Of a stretch of DNA of 64,000 nucleotides, positions 17,729 through 25,797 are shown in pieces. A program made the position numbers and the translations under genes. The notes under the pieces were generated by a model that was given only the letters and a program-made list of their open reading frames with translations, did no database searches and was not told where the DNA came from. Source of the DNA: Luteolibacter pohnpeiensis. Lineage in GTDB: Bacteria > Verrucomicrobiota > Verrucomicrobiia > Verrucomicrobiales > Akkermansiaceae. Every line of letters starts with the position of its first letter. The first letter of the stretch is position 1. Location: NCBI RefSeq assembly GCF_016595435.1, contig NZ_JAENIJ010000012.1, positions 41,675 through 105,674 on the forward strand, written 5' to 3'.

Positions 17729-18255
17729 GAGCGCTTGAGGCGGTAGATCGTGTGGTCGACAAATCGATGGTAAAGCCACTCGGCATTGCGGTGGATCCCG
17801 TCCTCATAAAATCCCAGCCGTTCTGGAACGGCCTGGCTTTGGTAGTTTTCCGTCGCGACGTGGAGGGTGATGCAATCCAGTCGGTATTCCTCGAATGCAT
17901 GCTGGATCAGCGCCCGGCAGCTGCGAGTTGCGATCCCGCGGCCCTGAGCATCTTCTGCAATCCAGTAGCCAGGGTAGGCGATGCGGGTTTCCCAGTTGAT
18001 GTAGTTATAGCCGATCGCGCCGCAAAGGACGTCATTTTCCCAGATCCCGCAAACAAACACACCGGATTCGGTGAAGGCTTTGAGGCAGTTGGCGATGTAT
18101 TGGCGCGTTTGCTGGACATCAGTGATTTCGTCCAACCACGGGAGCCAGCGCCTCAAATGCGCGCGGTTTCGCTCAGTGACCGCAAATAACTCCTCCGCGT
18201 GGCGGTCCTGCAAAAGGCGTAGAACGACCGATTCATCGACGCGGTGGGAGAACAT
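17725..18255 (-). CDS. GNAT acetyltransferase, RimL/RimJ-like
   Basis: A 176-residue acetyltransferase starting at ATG 18255 (MFSHRVDESVVLRLL). It has ELFAVTERNRAHLRRWLPWLDEI, typical of RimL/RimJ N-acetyltransferases, the acetyl-CoA loop in AEDAQGRGIATRSCRALIQHAF (Q-x-x-G-x-A form) and the ending SQAVPERLGFYEDG. The target may be a ribosomal protein N terminus or a small amine; the sequence does not tell. It is coupled to the TatD gene by ATGA. Confidence 0.88.
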   Translation of the reverse strand: MFSHRVDESVVLRLLQDRHAEELFAVTERNRAHLRRWLPWLDEITDVQQTRQYIANCLKAFTESGVFVCGIWENDVLCGAIGYNYINWETRIAYPGYWIAEDAQGRGIATRSCRALIQHAFEEYRLDCITLHVATENYQSQAVPERLGFYEDGIHRNAEWLYHRFVDHTIYRLKRS

Positions 18256-18328
18256 GGGCGGGATTTCCTGGGGTGATCGACCAATGAGAGGTGACTCAGC
18301 GTGTCGGAAACTCCCGCCCTGGGAAAGA

Positions 18329-18793
18329 TCAGTCTTCGACTTCCACCACGAGATTGATCTCGACTGCAACGTTGAGTGGCAGTGCGGCGGCGCCGAGTGC
18401 GGTGCGGGAGTGCTTGCCTTTGTCGCCGAAGACTTCGACCAGAAACTCAGAAGCGCCGTTGACGACGACCGGATGACCAAAGAAGTCCGGCTCGGAATTG
18501 ACGAAGCCGTTGAGCGCAACGATTTGCTTCACCTTGTCGAGTGAACCGATTTCTTCACGGACCACGGCGAGGCGGTTGAGAATGATCATGCGGGCGCCTT
18601 CAGCCGCTTCTTCGACTGAAACTGCGGATGGCACTTTGCCGAGGATTTTGCGCTCGCCTTCGATCGGTAAACCGCCGGAAAGAAACAGCAAATTGCCGGA
18701 GCGGACGCAGTTGACGTATGCTGCCACAGGAGCAGGAACTGCAGGAAGCGTGTAGCCGAGGGATTCGATTTTTTCGAGGATGGAGTCAGTCAT
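18329..18793 (-). CDS. RidA/YjgF-family protein
   Basis: A 154-residue Rid-superfamily protein. The family in general hydrolyses reactive enamine/imine intermediates released by PLP enzymes. Features seen are SGNLLFLSGGLPI, EGARMIILNRLAVVREEIGSLDKVKQIVALNGFV and the C-terminal GKHSRTALGAAALPLNVAVEINLVVEV, which holds the Arg that binds the substrate carboxylate. The longer N terminus (MTDSILEKIESLGYTLP) places it with the YjgF-like subgroup rather than with canonical RidA. It is near pdxH, which fits a PLP-related environment, though the link is loose. Confidence 0.9.
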   Translation of the reverse strand: MTDSILEKIESLGYTLPAVPAPVAAYVNCVRSGNLLFLSGGLPIEGERKILGKVPSAVSVEEAAEGARMIILNRLAVVREEIGSLDKVKQIVALNGFVNSEPDFFGHPVVVNGASEFLVEVFGDKGKHSRTALGAAALPLNVAVEINLVVEVED

Positions 18794-18805
18794 TTTTTTG
18801 AAAGG

Positions 18806-19843
18806 TTACTTCGCATCGGGGAAATCATCGGTGATCAAGGAAACCAAATCCTTCCCGAGATTCGTCAACGAGGCGCGGTTGCCTTCGCCGACGATCAACC
18901 CACGGGTCAAGTATTTCTGCGGGATGGTGGATGGGCGGATCTGAATCACGAGCGGCGATGTTACCTCGCGCTGGCTGGCGACGAAGGCGATGGGATGGCC
19001 GGTTTCGCTGAAGCTGATTTCCCAGGATTTGGCATTGCTGGTGTCGCCCGATGCGATCCACGGATAGCGTTTGACGAAATCAGGAACGCCGGTGAATGGG
19101 ATGGCGACCTTGAAATAAACCGGTGTCTTGAGAATGAACTGACTGAATGTCAGATCCGGATTTGCCTGATGCTCAAGGAAAAAGCGTGAAACTTCCACGC
19201 CCGACAAGTTCATGCCATTGTAGACGCCATGATAGTTGGTGCCGCCGGAATGGGTTTTGAACCAACTTTCGTAGCGGGTGCTCATGAGGAACGCCAATTC
19301 CAGGTGCACGTGGGCGCGGGTGCGATTGATGCCAGCCCCGGTGTAGCCCATTTGGCCAAGAACGGATCCGCATTTCACGACGTCGCCTGGTTTGCAGGTG
19401 ATTTGTGAAAGGTGAGCGTAGAGGGAATACACCGATGAGTTCTCCCAGCGGTGTTCCACCACGATGTATTTTCCGTAATTGCTGCGTCCGGCAATCGGGC
19501 TCGTGTGGACCACCGTGCCATCCGCGATGGCGCTTACGAGATCCAGAGGATTGCCTGCCTTGTCGCGTTTGACCGGCTTGATGTCGATTCCTTCGTGAAA
19601 TTTGGTCAGCACCAGTTCGCCATTCACCCGGATGGGGGTGCGGACATAGCCGAAGGCCCCGCCTTCCCAGGGTTTCGAAGTCACGCCGTCGATCGTGCGA
19701 TCCACGTATTGGAAAAATTGGTCGGGCTCTCCGGTGAGCAGATGGTGGTTATCGGTGGGGAGTCGCAGCTCGATGGATTGGGCTCTGAGCGCGCCGCTTA
19801 GGCTGGCCAGAACGACGAGAATGCGGAGCATTCGTGAGGGCAT
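18806..19843 (-). CDS. Secreted M23 (LytM) metallopeptidase
   Basis: A 345-residue cell-wall peptidase with a signal peptide ending near LRAQS. The zinc site is present: HEGID (H-x-x-x-D, about 83-87) and HVHLE (about 180-184), with GTVVHTSPIAGRSNYGKYIVVEH and SLYAHLSQI between, as in LytM/endopeptidase domains. The last 130 residues are an extra beta-rich domain without recognised family. Likely cleaves peptidoglycan cross-bridges, or acts as a wall-binding regulator. It is 8 bp downstream of a small secreted protein gene. Confidence 0.92.
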   Translation of the reverse strand: MPSRMLRILVVLASLSGALRAQSIELRLPTDNHHLLTGEPDQFFQYVDRTIDGVTSKPWEGGAFGYVRTPIRVNGELVLTKFHEGIDIKPVKRDKAGNPLDLVSAIADGTVVHTSPIAGRSNYGKYIVVEHRWENSSVYSLYAHLSQITCKPGDVVKCGSVLGQMGYTGAGINRTRAHVHLELAFLMSTRYESWFKTHSGGTNYHGVYNGMNLSGVEVSRFFLEHQANPDLTFSQFILKTPVYFKVAIPFTGVPDFVKRYPWIASGDTSNAKSWEISFSETGHPIAFVASQREVTSPLVIQIRPSTIPQKYLTRGLIVGEGNRASLTNLGKDLVSLITDDFPDAK

Positions 19844-19851
19844 GTCAGTCT

Positions 19852-20346
19852 TTATTTCTTATTTCCCTTAGGCTTCTTCTGGCCAATCCGCGGGATGATT
19901 TTATCGAAGGCATTGATGTCATCCAGGGTGACATCGCGCCAGATGACGATGACGCCATCCTTGATTGCCTTATCGATAATCACAGCATCGACAAAGCGCC
20001 CATTGACCTGCGCGCACATCATTTTCCCCTCGTTTGCCAGCGAAATGGCTTCGTAGCGCTGGGCGGCGTTTTCCTTCAGTTTGAAAACTATGCCGTAGGT
20101 GGATTCGTCGTCGGCGGGAAATGGTGCCATGTTTTCAATGTCCCGGACGGAAAAGTCAGGCACGCGGCGGAAATATTTCGTGCTGCCATCTGGCATCTTG
20201 AACGGAACAATCATCTTCGGATTGTCGGAGGCTTCTGTCTCGACGTGGAAGGAGATGGAGAGCTTTTCGTCCGCTTTTCCTCCAGCGCGCGCGCCGCAAA
20301 TGGAGAGGGCGATCATAGCGATCAGAACCGTGATTCGTTGGAACAT
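19852..20346 (-). CDS. Small secreted protein, weakly SecD-P1-like
   Basis: A 164-residue protein starting at ATG 20346 (MFQRITVLIAMIALSICGARAG), which is a clear signal peptide. The mature chain has a strand-rich part and a C-terminal piece, MMCAQVNGRFVDAVIIDKAI followed by WRDVTLDDINAF, that resembles the head of the SecD P1 domain. The protein is far shorter than SecD and has no transmembrane core, so I do not call it SecD. Ends in a Lys-rich tail. Same strand as and 8 bp from the M23 peptidase gene. Confidence 0.7.
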   Translation of the reverse strand: MFQRITVLIAMIALSICGARAGGKADEKLSISFHVETEASDNPKMIVPFKMPDGSTKYFRRVPDFSVRDIENMAPFPADDESTYGIVFKLKENAAQRYEAISLANEGKMMCAQVNGRFVDAVIIDKAIKDGVIVIWRDVTLDDINAFDKIIPRIGQKKPKGNKK

Positions 20347-20447
20347 GGGCGGATTCAAGCATACTTGGAGCGCGCAGAAAGCAAAATCGGGGGCATGACG
20401 CACACCATTGCCGTTGACCGGGGCCGCTGGGATGGCAACTGTGCTCC

Positions 20448-21500
20448 ATGTTTATCGATCACATCCGTATTTTTGCGAAGGCCGGCGACGGCGGCGATGG
20501 CGTCGTTTCGTGGCGCCGCGAGAAATTCGTGCCCAAAGGTGGCCCGGATGGAGGCGATGGCGGGGCCGGCGGCGATATCATCCTCGTCGTGGACCCATCG
20601 ACAGACAATCTCCGCCAATACCACTACGATCCGAAATTGGTCGCCGATGACGGCAAGAACGGCGCGGGCGGTCGCAAAACCGGCAAGGGCGGCAAGAAAG
20701 TCTACGGCAAAGTTCCTCCAGGCACCGTGGTGTATCGGAGCAACGCCACCACCGTGCAGGAAGCGGTTGATTTCGAACGCAGTGACGAAGGGATCGATTT
20801 GGAGCCGGTCGCGGATTTGACCGAGGACGGTCAGGAGTTCGTGCTTTGCAAAGGCGGCGAGCCAGGCAAGGGGAACTGGAATTTCAAAACCGCAACCAAC
20901 CGCGCTCCAACCGAGCACACCCTCGGCACACCCGGCGATCAGGGAGTTTTCTATCTGGAACTGCGTCGTATTGCCGATGCGGGCTTCGTCGGATTCCCAA
21001 ATGCCGGGAAATCGACCCTGCTGGGTAAACTTTCCGCCGCGAAGCCGAAGGTGGCGTCTTATCCGTTCACCACCTTGCAGCCGATGGTTGGAGTGGTGGA
21101 ATTCCCAGGCTTTCGCCGCTGCACGCTGGCGGATATTCCTGGTTTGATCGAAGGCGCGCACGCGAATCGCGGGCTCGGCCACGAGTTCCTTCGCCACATC
21201 ACCCGCTGCCGCGTGCTGCTGTTTGTGTTGGACATGGCCGGAAGTGAAGGTCGCGATCCGATTACCGATTTGGAAATCCTCCGCCGCGAGGTGAAGGAAT
21301 ATGATGAAGAATTGGCACGCTTCCCATGGAAGGTGATTGCCAACAAAATGGACATGGAGGGGGCTGCTGAAAATCTGGAATTATTCCGCCAGCGTTTCCC
21401 GAATGCCGATGTGGTCGCGATTTCCGCCGAATCTGGTGATGGATTGGACGATCTGAAGCAAATGCTCGATAACGAAGTCGGGTATCGGTTTGTGAAGTAA
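20448..21500 (+). CDS. obgE: Obg/CgtA GTPase
   Basis: A 350-residue ribosome-associated GTPase that acts in 50S assembly and stress control. The Gly-rich Obg fold occupies residues 1-157 (KAGDGGDGVVSWRREKFVPKGGPDGGDGG...). The G domain follows with G1 GFPNAGKST (about 167-175), the TLQP/MVG switch, G3 ADIPGLIEGAH, G4 NKMD and G5 SAESGDG. The C-terminal OCT domain of Bacillus-type Obg is absent, as in many species. The start ATG 20448 has no visible Shine-Dalgarno. The next gene begins 6 bp after the stop. Confidence 0.97.
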   Translation: MFIDHIRIFAKAGDGGDGVVSWRREKFVPKGGPDGGDGGAGGDIILVVDPSTDNLRQYHYDPKLVADDGKNGAGGRKTGKGGKKVYGKVPPGTVVYRSNATTVQEAVDFERSDEGIDLEPVADLTEDGQEFVLCKGGEPGKGNWNFKTATNRAPTEHTLGTPGDQGVFYLELRRIADAGFVGFPNAGKSTLLGKLSAAKPKVASYPFTTLQPMVGVVEFPGFRRCTLADIPGLIEGAHANRGLGHEFLRHITRCRVLLFVLDMAGSEGRDPITDLEILRREVKEYDEELARFPWKVIANKMDMEGAAENLELFRQRFPNADVVAISAESGDGLDDLKQMLDNEVGYRFVK

Positions 21501-21506
21501 GCTGTC

Positions 21507-21872
21507 ATGGCCGAGCTGGTTTTCGTCTACGGCACCCTGAGAAAAGGCGGCTCGAATGAGTTTCGCATGGAGGGGTGCCGACTGATCGGCTCGGCGACCG
21601 TGGCAGGCTCGATTTATCGGATCGATTGGTATCCCGGACTGCTTCTGCATTCGGGAAATGGGCAAGTGCGTGGCGAAGTCTACGAAGTCGGTGCAGCGTC
21701 ATTGAAAGACCTCGATGCCTATGAAGGGGATGAATACCGCCGCTTGAAAGCGAAGGCTCAGCTTCAGGATGGAACTCTTCAGGAGGTATGGCTCTGGGAA
21801 TGGCTGGGTGAGGTGGACCCAGCCGCAAAAATCACCACCGGTGATTGGCTTGATCAATCTGGAGTGGACTAG
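21507..21872 (+). CDS. Gamma-glutamylcyclotransferase-like (YtfP) protein
   Basis: A 121-residue AIG2/GGCT-fold protein. It begins with VFVYGTLRKGGSNEFRM, the family glycine-loop motif, and contains GEVYEV and DAYEGDEY, where the Glu matches the catalytic acid of gamma-glutamylcyclotransferases. Similar bacterial YtfP-type proteins are annotated for gamma-glutamyl amine chemistry but rarely tested. It is 6 bp from obgE and likely co-transcribed. Confidence 0.9.
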   Translation: MAELVFVYGTLRKGGSNEFRMEGCRLIGSATVAGSIYRIDWYPGLLLHSGNGQVRGEVYEVGAASLKDLDAYEGDEYRRLKAKAQLQDGTLQEVWLWEWLGEVDPAAKITTGDWLDQSGVD

Positions 21873-21948
21873 GGCAAGGATGGGCGAAGTTCCAGCGCTT
21901 GACTGCTTCCTTCCAAGCTCAACTCAACGGTAAATTCACCATGGCGGT

Positions 21949-23271
21949 TTACTCGCTTTTTTCCGCCAATTGATGGGCGAGACTCAACGCTTCATCCCTG
22001 TCTCGGAGTTTGCCTTCGAGCTGCTCGGTCTGGATGGATTCGAGGATTTCTTTGAACGCCGGGCCTGGTTTCATGCCCATGTCGATCAAATCGCGACCGG
22101 TCACAAAAGGGGCGGGGATTAATGGTTGGGCGGCGAATTCCTCGGCTTTTGCCAGCAGGAATTCGTAGTTGTCCGTAAAACCATTGGATGAGCCGCAGTC
22201 GACCCGATGCAGCTCCATTTCTTTTTCGAAAGTTGGCTCCGCCATGAAGCGCTTCAATTTCGCGGTGCGCATCTGCTGCACGTTCATGAATTGCATGTGG
22301 CGGGCAACCATCGTGGTGGCAGCTTCAATGATGGAGTTCGGATATTTCAGGCGCTGGAGTATCTCGGTTGCCATTGTCGCGCCCATCGCATCGTGACCGT
22401 TGAAACGGATTCGATTCGCCTCTTCATCGAAGGTGCGGGTGGGAGGCTTGGCGATGTCGTGGAGCAGAACTCCCAGGCAGAGATCGAGTGGCGCATCCGG
22501 CTGCAGCATTTCCAACATGATGCAGGTGTGCGTGTAGACGTCACCCTCGGGATGCCATTCCGGCGGTTGTTCGCAGCCGATGGTTGCCAGAAATTCCGGC
22601 ACGATGAATGGCATCAATCCGGTATCGATCAACAGCTCGATTCCCTTGCGTCGATTTGGTCCGGTGATGATTCTGGAAAATTCGTCGCGGATGCGTTCCG
22701 GTGAGATTTTCTCTAACAACCCGGCATGCTCGCGAATTGCACTCAAGGTTTTGCCTTCGATCGAAAAGCCCAACCGGGTGGAAAACCGGACCGCTCTCAG
22801 CAGCCGCAGCGCATCTTCTTGAAACCGTTCAGCCGGATTGCCGATTGCTCGCAAAACGCGGCTCTCCAAGTCAGCGAGCCCCTCGACGAAGTCGATGATT
22901 TCTCCACTTTCGGGATCTTCGAACAAGCCATTGATGGTGAAGTCCCGGCGCTTGGCGTCCTCAGCCGGCGTTGAGAACGTTACCGAATCAGGGCGTCTGC
23001 CATCCCTGTAACTGCCGTCGGTCCTGAACGTCGCAATCTCCACGGCCTCACCGTGAAACTTGCAAATGACCACGCCAAAATGGGCGCCGACTTCGTTGCC
23101 GCCGGGGAATAGGGCGATCACTTCCTCTGGAGTGGCTGAGGTGGCGATGTCATAATCCTTTGGCTCGTGGCCCAGTAATTTGTCGCGGACGCAGCCTCCC
23201 GCAAACAAGGCCTTGTGGCCCGCGGCTGTGAGAATTTTGGAAAAATGGAGGGCAGCGTCTCGCGCAGACAT
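21949..23271 (-). CDS. tRNA nucleotidyltransferase / poly(A) polymerase family
   Basis: A 440-residue class II nucleotidyltransferase. The N-terminal palm has FAGGCVRDKLLG and PKDYDIATSATPEEV (metal-binding DxD), then KRRDFTINGLF, GNPAERFQEDALRLLRAVRF (nucleobase recognition region), and PERIRDEFSRI. The C-terminal half has an HD-like segment (LLHDIAKPPTR and FNGHDAMG). It would add or repair the CCA end of tRNAs; a poly(A) polymerase role cannot be excluded. It converges with the obgE unit across a 76-bp gap. Confidence 0.92.
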   Translation of the reverse strand: MSARDAALHFSKILTAAGHKALFAGGCVRDKLLGHEPKDYDIATSATPEEVIALFPGGNEVGAHFGVVICKFHGEAVEIATFRTDGSYRDGRRPDSVTFSTPAEDAKRRDFTINGLFEDPESGEIIDFVEGLADLESRVLRAIGNPAERFQEDALRLLRAVRFSTRLGFSIEGKTLSAIREHAGLLEKISPERIRDEFSRIITGPNRRKGIELLIDTGLMPFIVPEFLATIGCEQPPEWHPEGDVYTHTCIMLEMLQPDAPLDLCLGVLLHDIAKPPTRTFDEEANRIRFNGHDAMGATMATEILQRLKYPNSIIEAATTMVARHMQFMNVQQMRTAKLKRFMAEPTFEKEMELHRVDCGSSNGFTDNYEFLLAKAEEFAAQPLIPAPFVTGRDLIDMGMKPGPAFKEILESIQTEQLEGKLRDRDEALSLAHQLAEKSE

Positions 23272-23366
23272 GATGGGATCATTCTACAGCAAGTTTGCCG
23301 CGTCCAATCCCGAACTCTAGAGCGGATGAAAATTTCACCTGTTAGGAGGAATCTCAAATGCGAAGA

Positions 23367-23780
23367 TCAGTAGCTGTTCGCGAGTAAAATGGCGACGGTG
23401 GCCCCACCTAGAATCGCGAGGACGATGTTCATCTTTCCGACGCGGTCGAGCTTTTGCGTATGGATGTAACCTTCCTGAGCAATCAGACATCGGAAGATGA
23501 TCAGGCAATTCGCGATGGGAGCTAGTAGTAGAAACGACAGTTTCGGATTCATGCCGATATTCTTCAGCCGAAGGTAGGCCGGGAGAATCCCTGCAAAGAG
23601 CCAAAACCATGGATTGCCGAAAAACTCTCCACGTTTGATCAGATAAGATCCAGTGATTGCAATCCCAAGCATAAACCCGAAGAAAGTCAGTCGCCCAATG
23701 CCTCCGAATTTCTGATGAGGCTGTGAAATCGGATCTTGCCCCGAATCGAAGCTGTTAGGAGTTGCGTAGGGATTGCTCAT
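23367..23780 (-). CDS. Small multi-pass membrane protein
   Basis: A 137-residue protein. The N terminus MSNPYATPNSFDS has the NPYxxP type of motif that recurs at the start of many small membrane proteins in Planctomycetes and Verrucomicrobia. After it come four hydrophobic segments (about 28-47, 55-70, 80-97 and 117-135), resembling DUF805-type proteins in layout. No function is known. It is monocistronic. Confidence 0.75.
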   Translation of the reverse strand: MSNPYATPNSFDSGQDPISQPHQKFGGIGRLTFFGFMLGIAITGSYLIKRGEFFGNPWFWLFAGILPAYLRLKNIGMNPKLSFLLLAPIANCLIIFRCLIAQEGYIHTQKLDRVGKMNIVLAILGGATVAILLANSY

Positions 23781-23875
23781 GCGTGCTCGGGCGAACCTGA
23801 ACAGGCACCCGGTTCATGGCCACGCCCTACGAATAGAAACCCGCTAGCAGCTCCGAATGTTTCCAGAACCGACGA

Positions 23876-24730
23876 CTAAATCAGCAGCTCCAGCTGACGG
23901 CCGTATTCAACATAAGATTGGTAACATTGATCCCAATCAATTTCGTCCGCTTTGGCGTGGAAGACGGTGGCGACGTGGGGTTCAATCGCAATAAACCCAT
24001 CGTAGCCACTGCTTTTCAGATCGCTGAGAATCGCGGGAACATAAGCCTGGCCATCACCGGGAAAGACGTATTCCGGCTCTTCGCCGTCCGCTTTTGGGTT
24101 GCGGCAATCCTTGATGTGGACGTGGACGATGTGTTCGCGGATCGCTTGATAGAACATCCAAGCGTCCTGCCACGGTTGTGGTTCCGGCTGGGAGCGATCG
24201 CGTTGAAACACGGGATTGCCGGTGTCGAAGATGAGTTTGAGTCCGGGCACTTCTTCTAACAATCGCAGCGTGTGTTGGCTCGAAAACCCACCGTAGTTCA
24301 TGCAGTTTTCGTGAGCGGTGACAATTCCTTCGTCGGTGAAGCGCTTGGTGATTTCGCGCAGGCGGCGGAACCGCTCTTGTTCCAGCTGGTCCTCACCCCA
24401 TGGTTTCTGGGCGTAGGACATGATGCGGACAATCTTCGTGCCTAGCCGGTGCATGCGTGAAATGCAGCGTTCCACTTCGCCGAGCGTGATCTCGAAATCG
24501 CTCTCAATGGATTTGGACCAACTGCCGATCAGCGAGCCGAACTCGGCGATTTGGATGCCAGATGTTTCGAGCTGCGAGAGGGCGGCTTCAAAGTCCGAGT
24601 CGGACAGATCATGGATGTTTTTTCCATCGATGCCGCGGGCGGAAATGTATTTCCATCCAAGTTCCTGAGTGGCCTTGATCTGGGTGGCGAGATCCTTGCC
24701 CGCTTCGTCGGCGAATCCTGTGAGTTTCAT
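23876..24730 (-). CDS. Sugar phosphate isomerase/epimerase (TIM barrel)
   Basis: A 284-residue xylose-isomerase-like TIM-barrel protein, last gene of the sugar-acid operon. ATG 24730 gives MKLTGFADEAGKDLATQIKA. The barrel metal/active-site strands are visible as IVTAHENCMNYGG, LKLIFDTGNPVFQ, HIVHVHIKDC, EYVFPGDGQAYV and DGFIAIEPHV, so the expected Glu, Asp, His and Glu ligands are in place. The usual role is epimerisation or isomerisation of keto-sugars or inositol derivatives. It is 7 bp from the Gfo/Idh/MocA gene; the longer frame to 24832 is only readthrough into that gene. Confidence 0.9.
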   Translation of the reverse strand: MKLTGFADEAGKDLATQIKATQELGWKYISARGIDGKNIHDLSDSDFEAALSQLETSGIQIAEFGSLIGSWSKSIESDFEITLGEVERCISRMHRLGTKIVRIMSYAQKPWGEDQLEQERFRRLREITKRFTDEGIVTAHENCMNYGGFSSQHTLRLLEEVPGLKLIFDTGNPVFQRDRSQPEPQPWQDAWMFYQAIREHIVHVHIKDCRNPKADGEEPEYVFPGDGQAYVPAILSDLKSSGYDGFIAIEPHVATVFHAKADEIDWDQCYQSYVEYGRQLELLI

Positions 24731-24737
24731 CAATTTG

Positions 24738-25793
24738 TTAGATGGTTGCGAGTTCGATCCATTGACCGTTGTTACGGGCACTCTCGTAGATGGCGCAGAT
24801 GAGGGAAACCGCTTTTTTTGCTTCCGCTCCATTCACGGAGGGTTGTCTGCCTTCTTCGATGGCGGCGACAACTTCTTCAAAATTCCGCTGGTGCCCGGTG
24901 AAATTGATGGCTTTGGGATCGTTCGCGCCCAAGCCGGAGCTGCTGCCTGTCATGAGATGCTGGTGGATGTAATCATCATCGGTTTGGGGTTCGGCAAAGT
25001 CCCACACTTTGAATGCTTCATCGGCGAGAAACACGCTTCCCTTGTCGCCGCAGATGTTGACCTCGGCTGGATGTCCCGTGCTCGAATAGCAGGCGGTAGA
25101 TCCTTGGATGACCCCGCGGGCACCATTTTCAAATTCGAGAATCGCGACAGCGGTATCTTCAACTTCGATGTTTTCGTGGGCGATGCACGCCATCGATCCA
25201 CTGACGCGTTTCACCGGACCGACGATGTGAATGAGCTGATCGATGATGTGAATGGACTGATTCATCAGGGCACCTCCGCCATCGAGAGCCCAGGTGCCGC
25301 GCCAACCCGCTGAGTCGTAGTATTGCTGGGTGCGGAACCATTTGATCGATGCTTCGACCAGACTGAGCTTGCCGAACCGGCCTTGCTCGACTGCCTGCTT
25401 GAGCCGGACGACGGATTCGTTGAAGCGCCGGTTGAGAATGGCCGCGAGCACCACACCATTTTTTTCAGCGGCAGCGATCAGCGGGTCGATTCGCTCTGGA
25501 GTTACCTCCAGCGGCTTCTCGCAGATCACGTGCTTTCCTGCATTCAGTGCGGCAAGCACGGATTCGTAGTGGGCGCCGGACGGGGTGCCGATGGTGACGA
25601 TGTCGAGCTCCGGGTCTGCTAGAAATGCTTCCAGTGTTTGATAACTGACGATGCCGTTTTCCTTTGCAAATGCCACGGCTTTTTCGGAGTTCCGATTGTA
25701 GCAGGAGTGGAGGGTGCCGCCATCCATGGCTTCGATCGCCTTGGCATGGAAATTGGCAATCATGCCTGTGCCGATGATTCCAAATTTTTTCAT
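24738..25793 (-). CDS. Gfo/Idh/MocA family oxidoreductase
   Basis: A 351-residue NAD(P)-dependent sugar oxidoreductase. ATG 25793 gives MKKFGIIGTGMIANFHAKAI with the Rossmann GxGxxA-type loop, then VTIGTPSGAHYES, HVICEKPLEV (the EKP motif with the catalytic Lys) and, in the C-terminal half, WRGTWALDGGGALMNQSIHIID with the active-site Asp/His region. These enzymes oxidise or reduce sugars, inositols or sugar acids. The stop codon is embedded in the enriched motif (TCTAACAA). Gap to the transporter gene is 4 bp. Confidence 0.93.
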   Translation of the reverse strand: MKKFGIIGTGMIANFHAKAIEAMDGGTLHSCYNRNSEKAVAFAKENGIVSYQTLEAFLADPELDIVTIGTPSGAHYESVLAALNAGKHVICEKPLEVTPERIDPLIAAAEKNGVVLAAILNRRFNESVVRLKQAVEQGRFGKLSLVEASIKWFRTQQYYDSAGWRGTWALDGGGALMNQSIHIIDQLIHIVGPVKRVSGSMACIAHENIEVEDTAVAILEFENGARGVIQGSTACYSSTGHPAEVNICGDKGSVFLADEAFKVWDFAEPQTDDDYIHQHLMTGSSSGLGANDPKAINFTGHQRNFEEVVAAIEEGRQPSVNGAEAKKAVSLICAIYESARNNGQWIELATI

Positions 25794-25797
25794 AATC

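Noticed and set aside
19834..20820. Plus-strand frame of 328 codons across the small secreted protein and obgE start
   Set aside because: It runs through the out-of-frame beginning of obgE and opposite a signal-peptide gene; no recognisable domain.
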